Position numbers and translations under genes: made by a program. Shown here in pieces: positions 42,126-54,829 of a DNA stretch of 64,000 bases (position 1 is the stretch's first letter; each line of letters opens with the position of its first letter). The DNA is from Dickeya fangzhongdai. Its GTDB lineage: Bacteria > Pseudomonadota > Gammaproteobacteria > Enterobacterales > Enterobacteriaceae. The stretch covers positions 3,906,001 to 3,970,000 of the forward strand of contig NZ_CP025003.1 in NCBI RefSeq assembly GCF_002812485.1. Direction: 5' to 3'. The notes under the pieces were generated by a model. The model worked only from the letters and a program-made list of their open reading frames with translations, made no database searches and was not told the origin of the DNA.

Positions 42126-43706
42126 TTAATGCACGCCGTGGTGAGGCGTTCCGCCGGTGATCGGCCGGGCCGGCGCCTTGTGACGATTGAGATAACCAAT
42201 GTTGTTGTTCCCCCACAGGGATTCGTATGGCATACCGGCCAGCATTTCCACCGTGGCACGGGCTTCCGGCGTGACTTTTTCCGGCACGATGCGGCCTGCT
42301 TCGCGCATTTTCGCCGTTTCCTGACGCAGCACTTCATGCGTTTGCAGGTTCAGCTTGAAGCGCAGCGACACCAGGAAGCCTAACGCCAGTACCCCGACAG
42401 TGCCGAAACACAGCACCATCAGAATGGTGTGGCTGACGCCCGGCGCCTGCACGCTCTGACCGGAAACAAAGCCGGACAGCTGCAGCACCACGCCCACCAG
42501 CATCACCGCGCCGGCCTGAGAGGCTTTACGGGTCAGGGTCATAATGCCGGCGAAGATCCCTTCACGGCGCTGAGCGGTGATGACTTCATCCACGTCAGCG
42601 ATGTAGGTATAAGTATTCCAGGGAACATAGTTGATGCCGCCGCGGCCCAAGCCGGCCAGACCGGACACCAGCAACAACAGCGAAAACGCCGAATGCATGC
42701 CGCTGTAGTACAGGAAGCCATAGGAGAGCGCGCTCAGACCAAACAGGCAGACCACCATACGGTAGGACGGCGCCGGGCCGAACTTGATGCACAGCGGGAT
42801 CATCGCAATCACCGAAATAAACTGCAGGATCGCCATCGTCCCCATCAGGTTGGACGCCATGGTCGGGCTTTGCATCAGCACGAACACCACGTAGTAAGTG
42901 AACACCGCGTTGAACACGTCCTGTGCAATATAGCCGCCCAGATACATCCCCAGATGCTGGCGGAAGATGCGGATACGCAGTGTGGACAACAGTTCAATGT
43001 TCAGGCGTCTGAGACTCTGCCCCAGCGTCAGCGACTGGCGTTCTTTTTCCGCCTGCAGCGAGGCTTCCGACATTTGATCGCGCGGCCGCTCCCAGGTGAA
43101 GAAGTACACCAGCGCCAGCACGCAGGCGCAGATCACCGAGAACACCAGACTGGAGTAGAAGAAGGACACCGCATTGTCTTTGCCGAAGTACCCCAGCAGG
43201 ATACCGGGCAGAAACGCCGCCAGAATCGCCGACAGTTGCGCCAGCGCGATACGCGCGCCGGAGAACTTGGTCTTCTGTTTGAAATCATCGGTCATTTCCG
43301 GCACCAGCGTTTCATACGGCACCAGCACCATGGTGTAGATGACGTCAAACAGCAGGTAGGTAATCAGGTAGTACCAGTAATCCATGTGGCCGACCCACAT
43401 CAGGCTGTAGCTGAAGACACAGGGAATACCGAGCAAAATAAAAAATTTACGGCGCCCGAAGCGTTTGCCCAGCCAGGTAGAGCCGAAATTATCGGTCAGG
43501 AACCCCATCAGCGGACTGACCACCGCATCCAGTACCCTGGCCATGGCAAAAATAAAGGTCGCCTCGATAGGCGTCAGGCCGCAAAACGTGGTGTAAAAAT
43601 AGAGCAGCCAGCCGGCGGTGAGCGCCGTGGTGCCGGCCCCGAGGAAATCGCCGGAACCGTAGGCCAGGTAATTCGCCAGCCCAATTTTACGTGTTTTCAT
43701 CGCCAT
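42126..43706 (-). CDS. rhiT: Rhamnogalacturonide transporter RhiT (GPH family)
   Basis: RhiT is an inner-membrane transporter of the glycoside-pentoside-hexuronide:cation symporter family. In the 526-residue protein, the N-terminus shows GLANYLAYGSGDFLGAGTTALTAGWLLYFYT and DAVVSPLMGFLTDNFGSTWLGKRFGRRKFF, typical of the family. About twelve membrane segments are evident. The hydrophilic tail of about 70 residues (LQTHEVLRQETAKMREAGR) is long. With rhiN downstream this matches the rhiTN pair of Dickeya that takes up and trims rhamnogalacturonides. A KdgR-like palindrome lies about 175 bp upstream. Confidence 0.88.
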   Translation of the reverse strand: MAMKTRKIGLANYLAYGSGDFLGAGTTALTAGWLLYFYTTFCGLTPIEATFIFAMARVLDAVVSPLMGFLTDNFGSTWLGKRFGRRKFFILLGIPCVFSYSLMWVGHMDYWYYLITYLLFDVIYTMVLVPYETLVPEMTDDFKQKTKFSGARIALAQLSAILAAFLPGILLGYFGKDNAVSFFYSSLVFSVICACVLALVYFFTWERPRDQMSEASLQAEKERQSLTLGQSLRRLNIELLSTLRIRIFRQHLGMYLGGYIAQDVFNAVFTYYVVFVLMQSPTMASNLMGTMAILQFISVIAMIPLCIKFGPAPSYRMVVCLFGLSALSYGFLYYSGMHSAFSLLLLVSGLAGLGRGGINYVPWNTYTYIADVDEVITAQRREGIFAGIMTLTRKASQAGAVMLVGVVLQLSGFVSGQSVQAPGVSHTILMVLCFGTVGVLALGFLVSLRFKLNLQTHEVLRQETAKMREAGRIVPEKVTPEARATVEMLAGMPYESLWGNNNIGYLNRHKAPARPITGGTPHHGVH

Positions 43707-44108
43707 CCTTCCTCATTGATTTATTTATGAAGGTGTTGCGGCGGACCCAAAAACATCGTTGCCGCCGTAGCGTTAAGGTAACGAGGCGGCAAGGCAAAAA
43801 CCTTTGCGCGTTTGCCACCCCATCGCCGCTACTGGCATCCGCGGGAAGAACCAACCGATCGGCTTCAAACTTCTGGTCGAAATACGATTTCGAATCAACA
43901 GAACCTACGGTCCAAAATTACTCTAGCGGGTAGAGATGCTGCTCGCATGCAGTGAAGAAGGGATTTGGGATCGGGTTCATTGTTTGTCATGCCCATGACC
44001 CAACGGGGCAGAAAAGTCTGGAAGCACGCTCGCAATTCACATAATTCAGCGCAGAATCAGGCAGGCTGATAGCGGGCCCTAAAACCGCACAGAGGCCAAC
44101 CGGCAGGC
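43707..44108. other. Intergenic region between rhiT and eno
   Basis: This stretch holds the rhiT promoter side and the KdgR-like palindrome. The rest, towards the eno terminator, shows no convincing gene or repeat. Confidence 0.5.
43877..43893. promoter_or_regulatory. KdgR-like palindrome upstream of rhiT
   Basis: TCGAAATACGATTTCGA is a 17-bp palindrome. It contains GAAA and TTTC with a 5-bp gap, the core spacing of the KdgR box that controls pectinolysis genes in Dickeya. The outer bases differ from the consensus. Confidence 0.4.
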
Positions 44109-44142
44109 AAAAAAAATCCGGAAGCAGAAATGCTTCCGGATT
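44109..44142 (-). terminator. Intrinsic terminator after eno
   Basis: The stem AATCCGGAAGCA/TGCTTCCGGATT with a GAAA-type loop is followed by eight T residues on the minus strand, 47 bp after the eno stop. Confidence 0.92.
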
Positions 44143-44188
44143 GTCAGACGTGATGACCGGCGAGTCGAGTTCGCCGGTCGGCAGGCGC

Positions 44189-45520
<1,332 letters not shown>

Positions 45521-45528
45521 TCAGACGG

Positions 45529-45556
45529 CAACGCGCGATCAGAGGACCGCGCGTTG
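45529..45556 (-). repeat. GC-rich hairpin between pyrG and eno
   Basis: CAACGCGCG and CGCGCGTTG form a perfect 9-bp stem with a 10-nt loop, 29 bases after the pyrG stop. No good T-run follows, so it may be a partial terminator or an mRNA processing or stabilising element at the pyrG-eno boundary. Confidence 0.55.
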
Positions 45557-45584
45557 CTGCAAAACTCATTTCACCGGTAAAACC

Positions 45585-47237
<1,653 letters not shown>

Positions 47238-47448
47238 TTAGGTTTAAGGACGATGGAAAGACCAGGACGGGAAAGTAGTATACCCGAACCTGGGAGGCGT
47301 CACAAATGATCGTTTTACCCTTTGTGACGTTGACAGGCTCCGGCTGATGCGGTATCTCCCACCCACGCGGGAGACGATGACCGGGTTTAAAATCAGCCGG
47401 ATAGCGCCAAAAACCGGGAAAAACCCGACTTTCGTTCAGGAAATGATT

Positions 47449-48246
47449 TCAATCCTTTTTTTCTGATTCTTTTACCTGTTGCCAGGCTGCTTCCATCTCA
47501 TCAAGCGTGGCGTCGGCAAGGGATTTGCCGCTTTCGCCAATCAGTTGCTCCACCTGCTGGAAACGGCGGGTGAACTTGCGATTGGCCTGTTGCAATGCGA
47601 TTTCCGCCTTGTGTCCGAGATGGCGAGACAGATTGACCGCCGCAAACAGCATATCGCCAATTTCTTCGCCCAGTTTTTCCGGGTCGATCACCGCCTGCTG
47701 CGCTTCGACCATCACCTCGTCGATCTCTTCGTACAGTTTGTCCACCACCGGTCCGAGCGTGGTCCAGTCGAAACCGACGGCGGCGCAGCGCTGCTGGATT
47801 TTATGCGCCTGCATCAGCGCCGGCAGCGCCTGCGGGATGTCGTCCAACTGCGAATGACGATCTTTTTCCGCCCGCTCCTGCGCCTTGGTCTGCTCCCAGT
47901 TAGCCAGCACCGCGTCGCTGTCCGGCAGCGTGGCGTCGCCGAAGATATGCGGATGGCGGCGTTCCAGCTTGTCGCTAATGGCGTCACACACGTCCGAGAA
48001 ATCAAACAGCCCTTGCTCTTGCGCCATTCGGGCGTAAAACACCACCTGAAACAGCAGGTCGCCCAGTTCGCTGCGCAGGTCGTCGAAATCCTTACGGCTG
48101 ATGGCGTCGAGCACCTCGTAGGTTTCCTCCAGCGTGTAAGGGGCGATGGTGTCAAACGTCTGCTCGCGATCCCACGGGCAACCGGTTTCCGGATCGCGCA
48201 GTTGCTGCATGATGTGGAGTAAGCGCTCGATGGCGGATGAATTCAT
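47449..48246 (-). CDS. mazG: Nucleoside triphosphate pyrophosphohydrolase MazG
   Basis: MazG hydrolyses nucleoside triphosphates to monophosphates and in E. coli lowers ppGpp and aids survival under starvation. The 265-residue protein has the two tandem MazG domains. The first has GCPWDREQTFDTIAPYTLEETYEV with the EExxE-type metal site and LGDLLFQVVFYARMA; the second has EEIGDMLFAAVNLSRHLG. It follows relA by 63 bp on the same strand, and this link to the stringent response is also present in E. coli. Confidence 0.95.
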   Translation of the reverse strand: MNSSAIERLLHIMQQLRDPETGCPWDREQTFDTIAPYTLEETYEVLDAISRKDFDDLRSELGDLLFQVVFYARMAQEQGLFDFSDVCDAISDKLERRHPHIFGDATLPDSDAVLANWEQTKAQERAEKDRHSQLDDIPQALPALMQAHKIQQRCAAVGFDWTTLGPVVDKLYEEIDEVMVEAQQAVIDPEKLGEEIGDMLFAAVNLSRHLGHKAEIALQQANRKFTRRFQQVEQLIGESGKSLADATLDEMEAAWQQVKESEKKD

Positions 48247-48268
48247 AATAATCCTGATAATGACATGA

Positions 48269-48291
48269 TAAAGGCGGGACAGGCCCGCCTT
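48269..48291 (-). terminator. Possible weak terminator after relA
   Basis: AAGGCGGG and CCCGCCTT form a hairpin with a short loop in the relA-mazG spacer, followed on the minus strand by TTATCA rather than a true T-run. It may attenuate read-through into mazG. Confidence 0.4.
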
Positions 48292-48309
48292 AGGGTAGTA
48301 ACAACAGTA

Positions 48310-50547
48310 TCAATTGCCCTGCAAGCGCCGGGCGTCGATCACATCCGGCAGTTGATTGAGCTTGGCCAGCACCCGGCCCAGCACCTGCAGGTTGTAGATC
48401 TCGATGTCCATGTCGATAGTGGCGAGCTGCTGCTTCACGTCGCTGCGGCTTGAAACCCCCAACACATTGACCTTTTCGTTAGCCAGAATGGTGGTGATGT
48501 CACGCAACAGGCCGCTGCGATCGTTAGCGGTCACCCGTACCACCAACGAATAGCCGCTGGAGTAGCTTTCGCCCCATACCGCTTCGACAATACGCTCCGG
48601 CGCGTGACTGCGCAGGTCGTCGAGCTGTTCGCAGTCCGCACGGTGGATGGAAATGCCGCGTCCGCGGGTGATGAAACCGATAATATCGTCGCCCGGAATC
48701 GGCTGACAGCAACGCGCGATGTGGTGCATCAGGTTGCCGACGCCCTCCACCACCACCCGGCCGTTGTCTTTAGCGCTGGCGCGCTGGGCCGGTTGCTGGG
48801 ATTTCTGCGTCAACTGGCGCAGCGCCTCGCGATCCTGCTCTTCGGCGCTCGGCTGGTTCACCTTCGACTGCAGGAAGTTAACCAACTGATTAAGGCGGAT
48901 ATCGCCGCCGCCGATGCCGGCCAGCAATTCATCCATCGAATTGATGTTGTAACGCGGCAGCAGCAGTTTTTCGGCCATTTTCAGGCTCACGCCGAGATGC
49001 GCCAATTCGTCTTCCAGAATCTGTTTGCCCGCCAGGATATTCTTGTCGCGATCCTGCTTGCGGAACCAGTTGTGGATTTTGGAACGTCCGCGGCTGGTGG
49101 TGATGTACCCCAGATTGGGGTTCAGCCAGTCGCGGCTCGGGTTCGGCTGCTTCTGGGTGATGACCTCGATCTGGTCGCCCATCTGCAACTGGTAGGTGAA
49201 CGGCACGATACGCCCGCCCACCTTGGCGCCGATGCAACGGTGGCCGATGTCGCTGTGGATGTGATAGGCAAAATCCAGCGGCGTGGAACCGGTCGGCAAA
49301 TCCACCACATCGCCCTTGGGCGTAAACACATAGACCCTGTCGTCGAACACCTGGCTGCGCACTTCGTCGAGCATTTCGTCCGAGTCGGCCATCTCTTCCT
49401 GCCAGGCCAGCAATTTACGCAGCCAGGCGATACGCTCTTCGTAACCGGAACGTCCGCTGGTGGCGGCGCCTTCCTTGTATTTCCAGTGTGCGGCGACGCC
49501 AAGCTCCGCGTCTTCGTGCATCTGCCGGGTACGAATCTGAATTTCCAGCGTCTTGCCGCCCGGCCCCAGCACCACGGTGTGGATCGACTGATAACCGTTG
49601 GGTTTGGGGTTGGCGACATAATCGTCGAACTCATCCGGCAGGTGACGATAGTGGGTATGCACGATCCCCAGCGCGGCGTAGCAGTCCTGCAACCGCTCCA
49701 CCACGATACGCACCGCCCGCACGTCGAACAGTTCGTCGAACGACAGCGATTTCTTCTGCATCTTGCGCCAGATGCTGTAGATGTGTTTAGGCCGGCCATA
49801 CACCTCGGCCTTCAGTTCCTCTTGCGCCATAGAGGCGCGCAGGTTTTTGACGAAATCGTCGATGTACTGCTCACGGTCGATACGGCGTTCGTGCAGCAGT
49901 TTGGCGATGCGTTTGTACTCATCCGGGTGCAGATAGCGGAAGCAGAAATCTTCGAGTTCCCACTTAAGCTGGCCGATACCCAGCCGGTTAGCCAGCGGCG
50001 CGTAGATATTGGTACACTCTTTGGCCGCCAGCACGCGCTCTTCTTCCGGCGCGTCCTTCACTTCGCGCAGGTGGGCGATACGCTCCGCCAGCTTGATCAC
50101 CACGCAACGGAAATCTTCCACCATCGCCAGCAGCATACGGCGGATATTATCCACCTGCTCGGAGGCCATCGAATCGTGCTGGGTGGCCTTGAGCTGGCGA
50201 ATCGCATCCATATCGCGCACGCCATGCACCAGATTGACGATATTCTTGCCGAAGGTTTCCCGCAGCGTTTCTTCATCCACCACGTTGGCGTCCGCCAGCG
50301 GGAACAGCATCGCCGCGCGCATGCTGTCGTTATCCATACTCAGCGTGGAGAGGATTTCCACCATCTCGATGCCGCGCCACAACAGCAGCATCGCATCAGG
50401 GTGGCCTTCTGTTTTTTCTTCGCAGTAGCGCCAAGTTTCGGCGAGGCGTTCGCACGACGTTTTACTGGCGATACCCAGGGAGGCAATCCACGCGTCCGGC
50501 ACGAACTTGCCTTCAGTATTCAAATGCGCACTTCTTACCGCAACCAT
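48310..50547 (-). CDS. relA: GTP pyrophosphokinase RelA (ppGpp synthetase I)
   Basis: RelA makes (p)ppGpp on ribosomes stalled with uncharged tRNA. The 745-residue protein has an inactive HD-like hydrolase domain at the N-terminus (the HD pair is replaced, FPLADANVV). The synthetase domain follows with RPKHIYSIWRKMQKK, FDELFDVRAVRI and NGYQSIHTVV. The TGS domain (VYVFTPKGDVVDLPTGSTPLDFAYHIH) comes next, then the zinc-finger region (HHIARCCQPIPGDDIIGF) and a C-terminal ACT/RRM domain (SGLLRDITTILANEKVNV). It follows rlmD by 9 bp. Confidence 0.97.
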   Translation of the reverse strand: MVAVRSAHLNTEGKFVPDAWIASLGIASKTSCERLAETWRYCEEKTEGHPDAMLLLWRGIEMVEILSTLSMDNDSMRAAMLFPLADANVVDEETLRETFGKNIVNLVHGVRDMDAIRQLKATQHDSMASEQVDNIRRMLLAMVEDFRCVVIKLAERIAHLREVKDAPEEERVLAAKECTNIYAPLANRLGIGQLKWELEDFCFRYLHPDEYKRIAKLLHERRIDREQYIDDFVKNLRASMAQEELKAEVYGRPKHIYSIWRKMQKKSLSFDELFDVRAVRIVVERLQDCYAALGIVHTHYRHLPDEFDDYVANPKPNGYQSIHTVVLGPGGKTLEIQIRTRQMHEDAELGVAAHWKYKEGAATSGRSGYEERIAWLRKLLAWQEEMADSDEMLDEVRSQVFDDRVYVFTPKGDVVDLPTGSTPLDFAYHIHSDIGHRCIGAKVGGRIVPFTYQLQMGDQIEVITQKQPNPSRDWLNPNLGYITTSRGRSKIHNWFRKQDRDKNILAGKQILEDELAHLGVSLKMAEKLLLPRYNINSMDELLAGIGGGDIRLNQLVNFLQSKVNQPSAEEQDREALRQLTQKSQQPAQRASAKDNGRVVVEGVGNLMHHIARCCQPIPGDDIIGFITRGRGISIHRADCEQLDDLRSHAPERIVEAVWGESYSSGYSLVVRVTANDRSGLLRDITTILANEKVNVLGVSSRSDVKQQLATIDMDIEIYNLQVLGRVLAKLNQLPDVIDARRLQGN

Positions 50548-50556
50548 AATTTCTCC

Positions 50557-51891
50557 CTACTTTACCGAGCCATCGGAACCAAGCAAAAACAGTGCCATCG
50601 ACTCAAGATGTCCGGTATGTGGAAACATATCCAGCATGGCCAGCCGGGCCAGACGATAACCGGCGGCCATCAGCACCTTGCTGTCCCGCGCCAGCGTGGT
50701 GGGATTACAGGATATATACACCACCCGCCGGGGAGCCAGTTTCACAATCTGCGGCATCACGCCCGGCGCGCCGGCGCGGGCCGGATCGAGCAGTATCTTA
50801 TCAAATCCCATCGACGCCCACGGTTGCCGGGTGACGTCCTCTTCCAGGTCATGATGATAAAATGTGACCTGCGTCAGCCCGTTGCGCTGGGCGTTTTCCC
50901 GCCCTTTGTCCACCAGCGCCGCCACGCCTTCGACCCCGACCACGCTGGCGGCGCGCGCCGCCAGCGGCAGGGTAAAATTGCCCATGCCGCAAAACAGGTC
51001 GAGCACCCGGTCCTGCGGCTGCGGATCCAGCCACGCCAACGCCCGTTCCACCATACGTTGGTTGATGTCGTCATTGACCTGAATGAAATCCCGCGGGCTG
51101 AACGCCAGCGATAATCCGGCGATGCGATAAGACGGCATGTCGCCGTGCAGGCATTCCAGCGCGCCGGCTTCCGGCGCCGCAAACAGCGCCGCGCCATGCT
51201 GAGCGGCGAACGCCGTCATCGCCTGACGGTCAGCGTCGCGCAACGGATCCAGATGGCGCAAGATCACCAACGGCCCCTGCTCGGCCAGCACCAGCTCCAC
51301 GTGCCCAAGCCGCCGGACGGCCTGCAACTGCCCGAGACAATCGCGCAACGGCGCCAGCAGCGCTTCCAGTTCCGGCCGCAAAATCGGGCAGGCGCCGATA
51401 TCCACCAAATCGTGCGATCCCGCCTGCCGGTAGCCCATCTGTAACCGGCGCGTTTTCGCCTGATAGTATAATGCAAGGCGCGCGCGGCGGCGGTAGGCAT
51501 AGGCCGATCCGGCGATTACCTCCGGCTCCGGCGGGACGGCGCCGGTTTCCCGCGTCATCAGGTGTGTCAGCGCGGCCGCCTTGCTGCGGTGCTGCAACGG
51601 CTGGCTGGCATGCTGCTGCTGGCAACCGCCGCAAACGGAAAAGTGCGGGCAGCGCGGCGTCACGCGCTCTTCGCTGGTGGTCAACAACCGCCGCAGCCGG
51701 GCATGGGCAAACTGGCGTTTCTCTTCCGTCAACTGCACCTCGGCCTGCTCACCCGGCAGCACGCCGGGGATGAACAGCGTTTTTCCCTGATGGCGGGCTA
51801 CTCCCTGTCCGAATGGATCCAGATCATTCGCCGTCACGGTAAGGGTTTGCCGGGTCGTCACGCGCCGGTTTGGAGAGTAGAATTGCGCCAT
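50557..51891 (-). CDS. rlmD: 23S rRNA (uracil-1939-C5)-methyltransferase RlmD
   Basis: RlmD (RumA) methylates U1939 of 23S rRNA. The 444-residue protein has an N-terminal TRAM domain ([27 protein letters not shown]). Iron-sulfur cysteines follow in [14 protein letters not shown] and later DIGACPIL. The SAM-dependent domain has [25 protein letters not shown] and the catalytic cysteine in [13 protein letters not shown]. It is divergent from barA with 60 bp between starts and leads the run rlmD-relA. Confidence 0.95.
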   Translation of the reverse strand: MAQFYSPNRRVTTRQTLTVTANDLDPFGQGVARHQGKTLFIPGVLPGEQAEVQLTEEKRQFAHARLRRLLTTSEERVTPRCPHFSVCGGCQQQHASQPLQHRSKAAALTHLMTRETGAVPPEPEVIAGSAYAYRRRARLALYYQAKTRRLQMGYRQAGSHDLVDIGACPILRPELEALLAPLRDCLGQLQAVRRLGHVELVLAEQGPLVILRHLDPLRDADRQAMTAFAAQHGAALFAAPEAGALECLHGDMPSYRIAGLSLAFSPRDFIQVNDDINQRMVERALAWLDPQPQDRVLDLFCGMGNFTLPLAARAASVVGVEGVAALVDKGRENAQRNGLTQVTFYHHDLEEDVTRQPWASMGFDKILLDPARAGAPGVMPQIVKLAPRRVVYISCNPTTLARDSKVLMAAGYRLARLAMLDMFPHTGHLESMALFLLGSDGSVK

Positions 51892-51951
51892 AAGTGTGCT
51901 GTCATTGATTTAATGGAATAGTCGACCTTAATTGTCCCACATTGGAACCTC

Positions 51952-54723
51952 ATGACCAAATACAGTCTGCGCGCACGTATGATGATACTGATTCTGGCCC
52001 CGACCATGCTGATCGGTCTGCTGCTCAGTAGTTTTTTCGTCATCCACCGCTATAACCAGTTGCAGGAACAGTTGGCCGACGCCGGCGCCAGTATCATTCA
52101 ACCGCTGGCGGTCAACAGCGCCTATGCCTTGACCCAGCGTCAGCCGGAATCGCTGCGGCAACTGGTCAATATGCTGCATCGTCATCATTCCGGCATTGTG
52201 CGCACCATCAGCGTATTCGACGCCCGCAACCAGCTCATCGTCACCAGCAACCCCAATAACCCCCACGGCCAGCTGTTGCAGGTGCCGTCCGGCAATCCGC
52301 TGCCGACCGCCCTGCGGCTGCAAAACGAAGAAGAGTGCCTGGTGTTGCAGATGCCTATCGAAAACGAAGGCGAAGTCTCCGCCGGTACGCTGATCAGCCG
52401 GCAGGCGCCGATGGGTTATGTCGCAGTCGAGCTGGATTTGAACACCATCCGGTTGCAGCAATACCGCGAGATGTTCATGGCCGCGATGCTATTGCTGTTC
52501 TGCATGGGCGTGGCGATGCTGCTGGCCTATCGGCTGATGCGCGATGTCACCATCCCCATCCGCAACATGGTGGAAACGGTGGACCGTATCCGTCGCGGCC
52601 AGTTGGACAGCCGGGTGGAAGGCCACATGCTGGGCGAGCTGGACATGCTGAAAAACGGCATCAACTCGATGGCGATGTCGCTCACCGCCTATCATGAGGA
52701 GATGCAGCAAAACATCGATCAGGCTACCTATGACCTGCGCGAAACGCTGGAACAGATGGAGATCCAGAACGTCGAGCTGGATCTGGCCAAAAAGCGGGCG
52801 CAGGAAGCGGCGCGCATCAAATCCGAGTTCCTGGCCAACATGTCCCACGAACTACGCACGCCGCTCAATGGCGTCATCGGCTTTACCCGCCAGACGCTGA
52901 AAACCCAGCTGACGCCGACCCAAAAGGATTACCTGCAAACCATTGAGCGCTCCGCCAACAATCTGCTCAATATCATCAATGACGTACTGGACTTCTCCAA
53001 GCTGGAAGCCGGAAAACTGGTGCTGGAGAATATCCCGTTCTCGCTGCACAACACGCTGGATGAAGTGATTATGCTGCTGGCGCATACCGCCCATGAGAAA
53101 GGGCTGGAACTGACGCTAAACATCCAGCATGACGTGCCGGAACAGTTCGTCGGCGACCCGCTGCGCTTGCAGCAAATCATCACCAATCTGCTGGGCAACG
53201 CCATCAAGTTTACCGAACAGGGCAACATTGATATCCGCATCGAAAAGCGCAGGCAGGAGAGTTTGCAGGTGCTGCTGGAAATCCAGATCAAGGATACCGG
53301 CATCGGCATTGCCGAAGCGCAGCAGACTCAGCTGTTTCAGGCGTTCCGTCAGGCGGATACCAGTATTTCACGCCAGCACGGCGGCACCGGTCTGGGGCTG
53401 GTGATTACCCAGCGGCTGGTGCGGGAAATGGGCGGCGACATCAGTTTCCACAGCAAACTGAATCAGGGCACCACCTTCTGGTGTACCGTTAATCTACAGA
53501 TGAACCCGCACGTGCTGGAGCCTGATTATCACTTTGATAGTTTGCAGGGCAAACATCTGGCCTATGTGGAAGCTAACCCAGCGGCGGCTCAGGCGACGCT
53601 GGACATTCTGGTGCATACGCCGCTGACCGTCAGCTACAGCCCGACGATGGAACAGTTGCCGGAACGCACCTTCGACATCCTGCTGATCGGCGTACCGATC
53701 CACTACCGCAATACGCTGTTGGATTTCACGCCGCAGATTCGTGACTTCTGTCGCCTGGCCTCCTGCGTGATTCTGGCGCTGCCGAGCATGGCGGAAATGG
53801 AAGCGGAGCAGTTGAAATCGTTCGGCATCCACGCCAGCCTGAGCAAGCCCATCACCGCGCCGCGGCTGTTGCCGATGCTGCAGGATAACAGCCTGTTTAG
53901 TCAGGACAGCAGCGAGCGCGCGCTACCGCCGCCCGCCGCGTCGCTCAGCCGTTTACCGCTCAGCGTGATGGCGGTGGACGACAACCCGGCCAACCTGAAG
54001 CTGATCGGCGCGCTGCTGGAAGAACAGGTGGAAAACATCATTCTGTGCGAAAGCGGCGCCGACGCTATCGCCCGCGCGCAGGGTACCCATCTGGATATCA
54101 TTCTGATGGATATACAGATGCCCGGCATGGACGGCCTGCAGGCCAGCGAGCATATCCGCCGATTGTCGCAGCACGCGCATACGCCAATCGTGGCGGTAAC
54201 CGCGCACACCATGAGCGGCGAGCGCGAAGTGCTGCTGCAATCGGGTATGGATGATTATCTGTCCAAACCCATCGACGAACAGATGCTGCGCCAGACGCTG
54301 CTGCGCCATGCCTGTAAAACGCCCAGCGAACTGCCCGCGCCGCCGATGCCGATGATGGCGGTCACGGCGCAATCGCCGCTGTCGCTGGACTGGGATCTGG
54401 CGTTGCGGCAGGCCGCCAGCAAACCGGATCTGGCGCGCGACCTGCTGGCGATGCTGCTGGATTTTCTGCCGGATGTCCGTCAGCAGGTAGACGCGGTGCT
54501 GGCGGGCAACTCACCGGACAATCTGGTCGACATCATTCACAAACTGCACGGCAGTTGCAGCTATAGCGGCGTACCGCGGCTCAAACAGATCTGTCACTAC
54601 CTCGAACAGTCGCTGCGCAAAGGCCTGTCGGCTGATGAACTGGAGCCGGAATGGCTGGAGTTGATGGACGAAATGACCAATGTGGAAAAAGCGGCGCGCA
54701 AACGGCTGGAAGCCTCAGCCTGA
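51952..54723 (+). CDS. barA: Hybrid sensor histidine kinase BarA (GacS)
   Basis: BarA phosphorylates the response regulator UvrY/GacA, controlling the Csr/Rsm small RNAs and, in soft-rot bacteria, virulence. Layout of the 923 residues: a membrane segment near 10-30, a periplasmic sensor to about 175, a second membrane segment ([18 protein letters not shown]), and HAMP. The HisKA domain follows with phospho-acceptor H299 in MSHELRTP, then HATPase ([23 protein letters not shown]). The receiver domain carries D720 in [10 protein letters not shown], and the C-terminal HPt domain carries H866 in [11 protein letters not shown]. It is divergent from rlmD as in E. coli. Confidence 0.96.
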   Translation: MTKYSLRARMMILILAPTMLIGLLLSSFFVIHRYNQLQEQLADAGASIIQPLAVNSAYALTQRQPESLRQLVNMLHRHHSGIVRTISVFDARNQLIVTSNPNNPHGQLLQVPSGNPLPTALRLQNEEECLVLQMPIENEGEVSAGTLISRQAPMGYVAVELDLNTIRLQQYREMFMAAMLLLFCMGVAMLLAYRLMRDVTIPIRNMVETVDRIRRGQLDSRVEGHMLGELDMLKNGINSMAMSLTAYHEEMQQNIDQATYDLRETLEQMEIQNVELDLAKKRAQEAARIKSEFLANMSHELRTPLNGVIGFTRQTLKTQLTPTQKDYLQTIERSANNLLNIINDVLDFSKLEAGKLVLENIPFSLHNTLDEVIMLLAHTAHEKGLELTLNIQHDVPEQFVGDPLRLQQIITNLLGNAIKFTEQGNIDIRIEKRRQESLQVLLEIQIKDTGIGIAEAQQTQLFQAFRQADTSISRQHGGTGLGLVITQRLVREMGGDISFHSKLNQGTTFWCTVNLQMNPHVLEPDYHFDSLQGKHLAYVEANPAAAQATLDILVHTPLTVSYSPTMEQLPERTFDILLIGVPIHYRNTLLDFTPQIRDFCRLASCVILALPSMAEMEAEQLKSFGIHASLSKPITAPRLLPMLQDNSLFSQDSSERALPPPAASLSRLPLSVMAVDDNPANLKLIGALLEEQVENIILCESGADAIARAQGTHLDIILMDIQMPGMDGLQASEHIRRLSQHAHTPIVAVTAHTMSGEREVLLQSGMDDYLSKPIDEQMLRQTLLRHACKTPSELPAPPMPMMAVTAQSPLSLDWDLALRQAASKPDLARDLLAMLLDFLPDVRQQVDAVLAGNSPDNLVDIIHKLHGSCSYSGVPRLKQICHYLEQSLRKGLSADELEPEWLELMDEMTNVEKAARKRLEASA

Positions 54724-54829
54724 AACGCCGGCGGCGATAACAAACCAGAAATACCATCAGGCAGGCGGATGCACGCAAAGGCAGCGCCTGCCGGTTGGTC
54801 AGCCGTCGCGGTGACGGCCAGCGACGAGC

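Noticed and set aside
42429..43730. A 433-codon open frame opposite rhiT
   Set aside because: His- and Gln-rich shadow of a membrane protein gene, no family features.
48604..51114. An 836-codon open frame on the plus strand opposite relA and rlmD
   Set aside because: It runs antisense to two clear, conserved genes; its composition (many His, Gln, Arg, Val) is that of a shadow frame in GC-rich coding DNA, and it has no recognisable domain.
54724..54829. Hairpins between barA and garK as a shared terminator
   Set aside because: GC-rich stems are present but none has a T-run on either strand, so I do not call a terminator.
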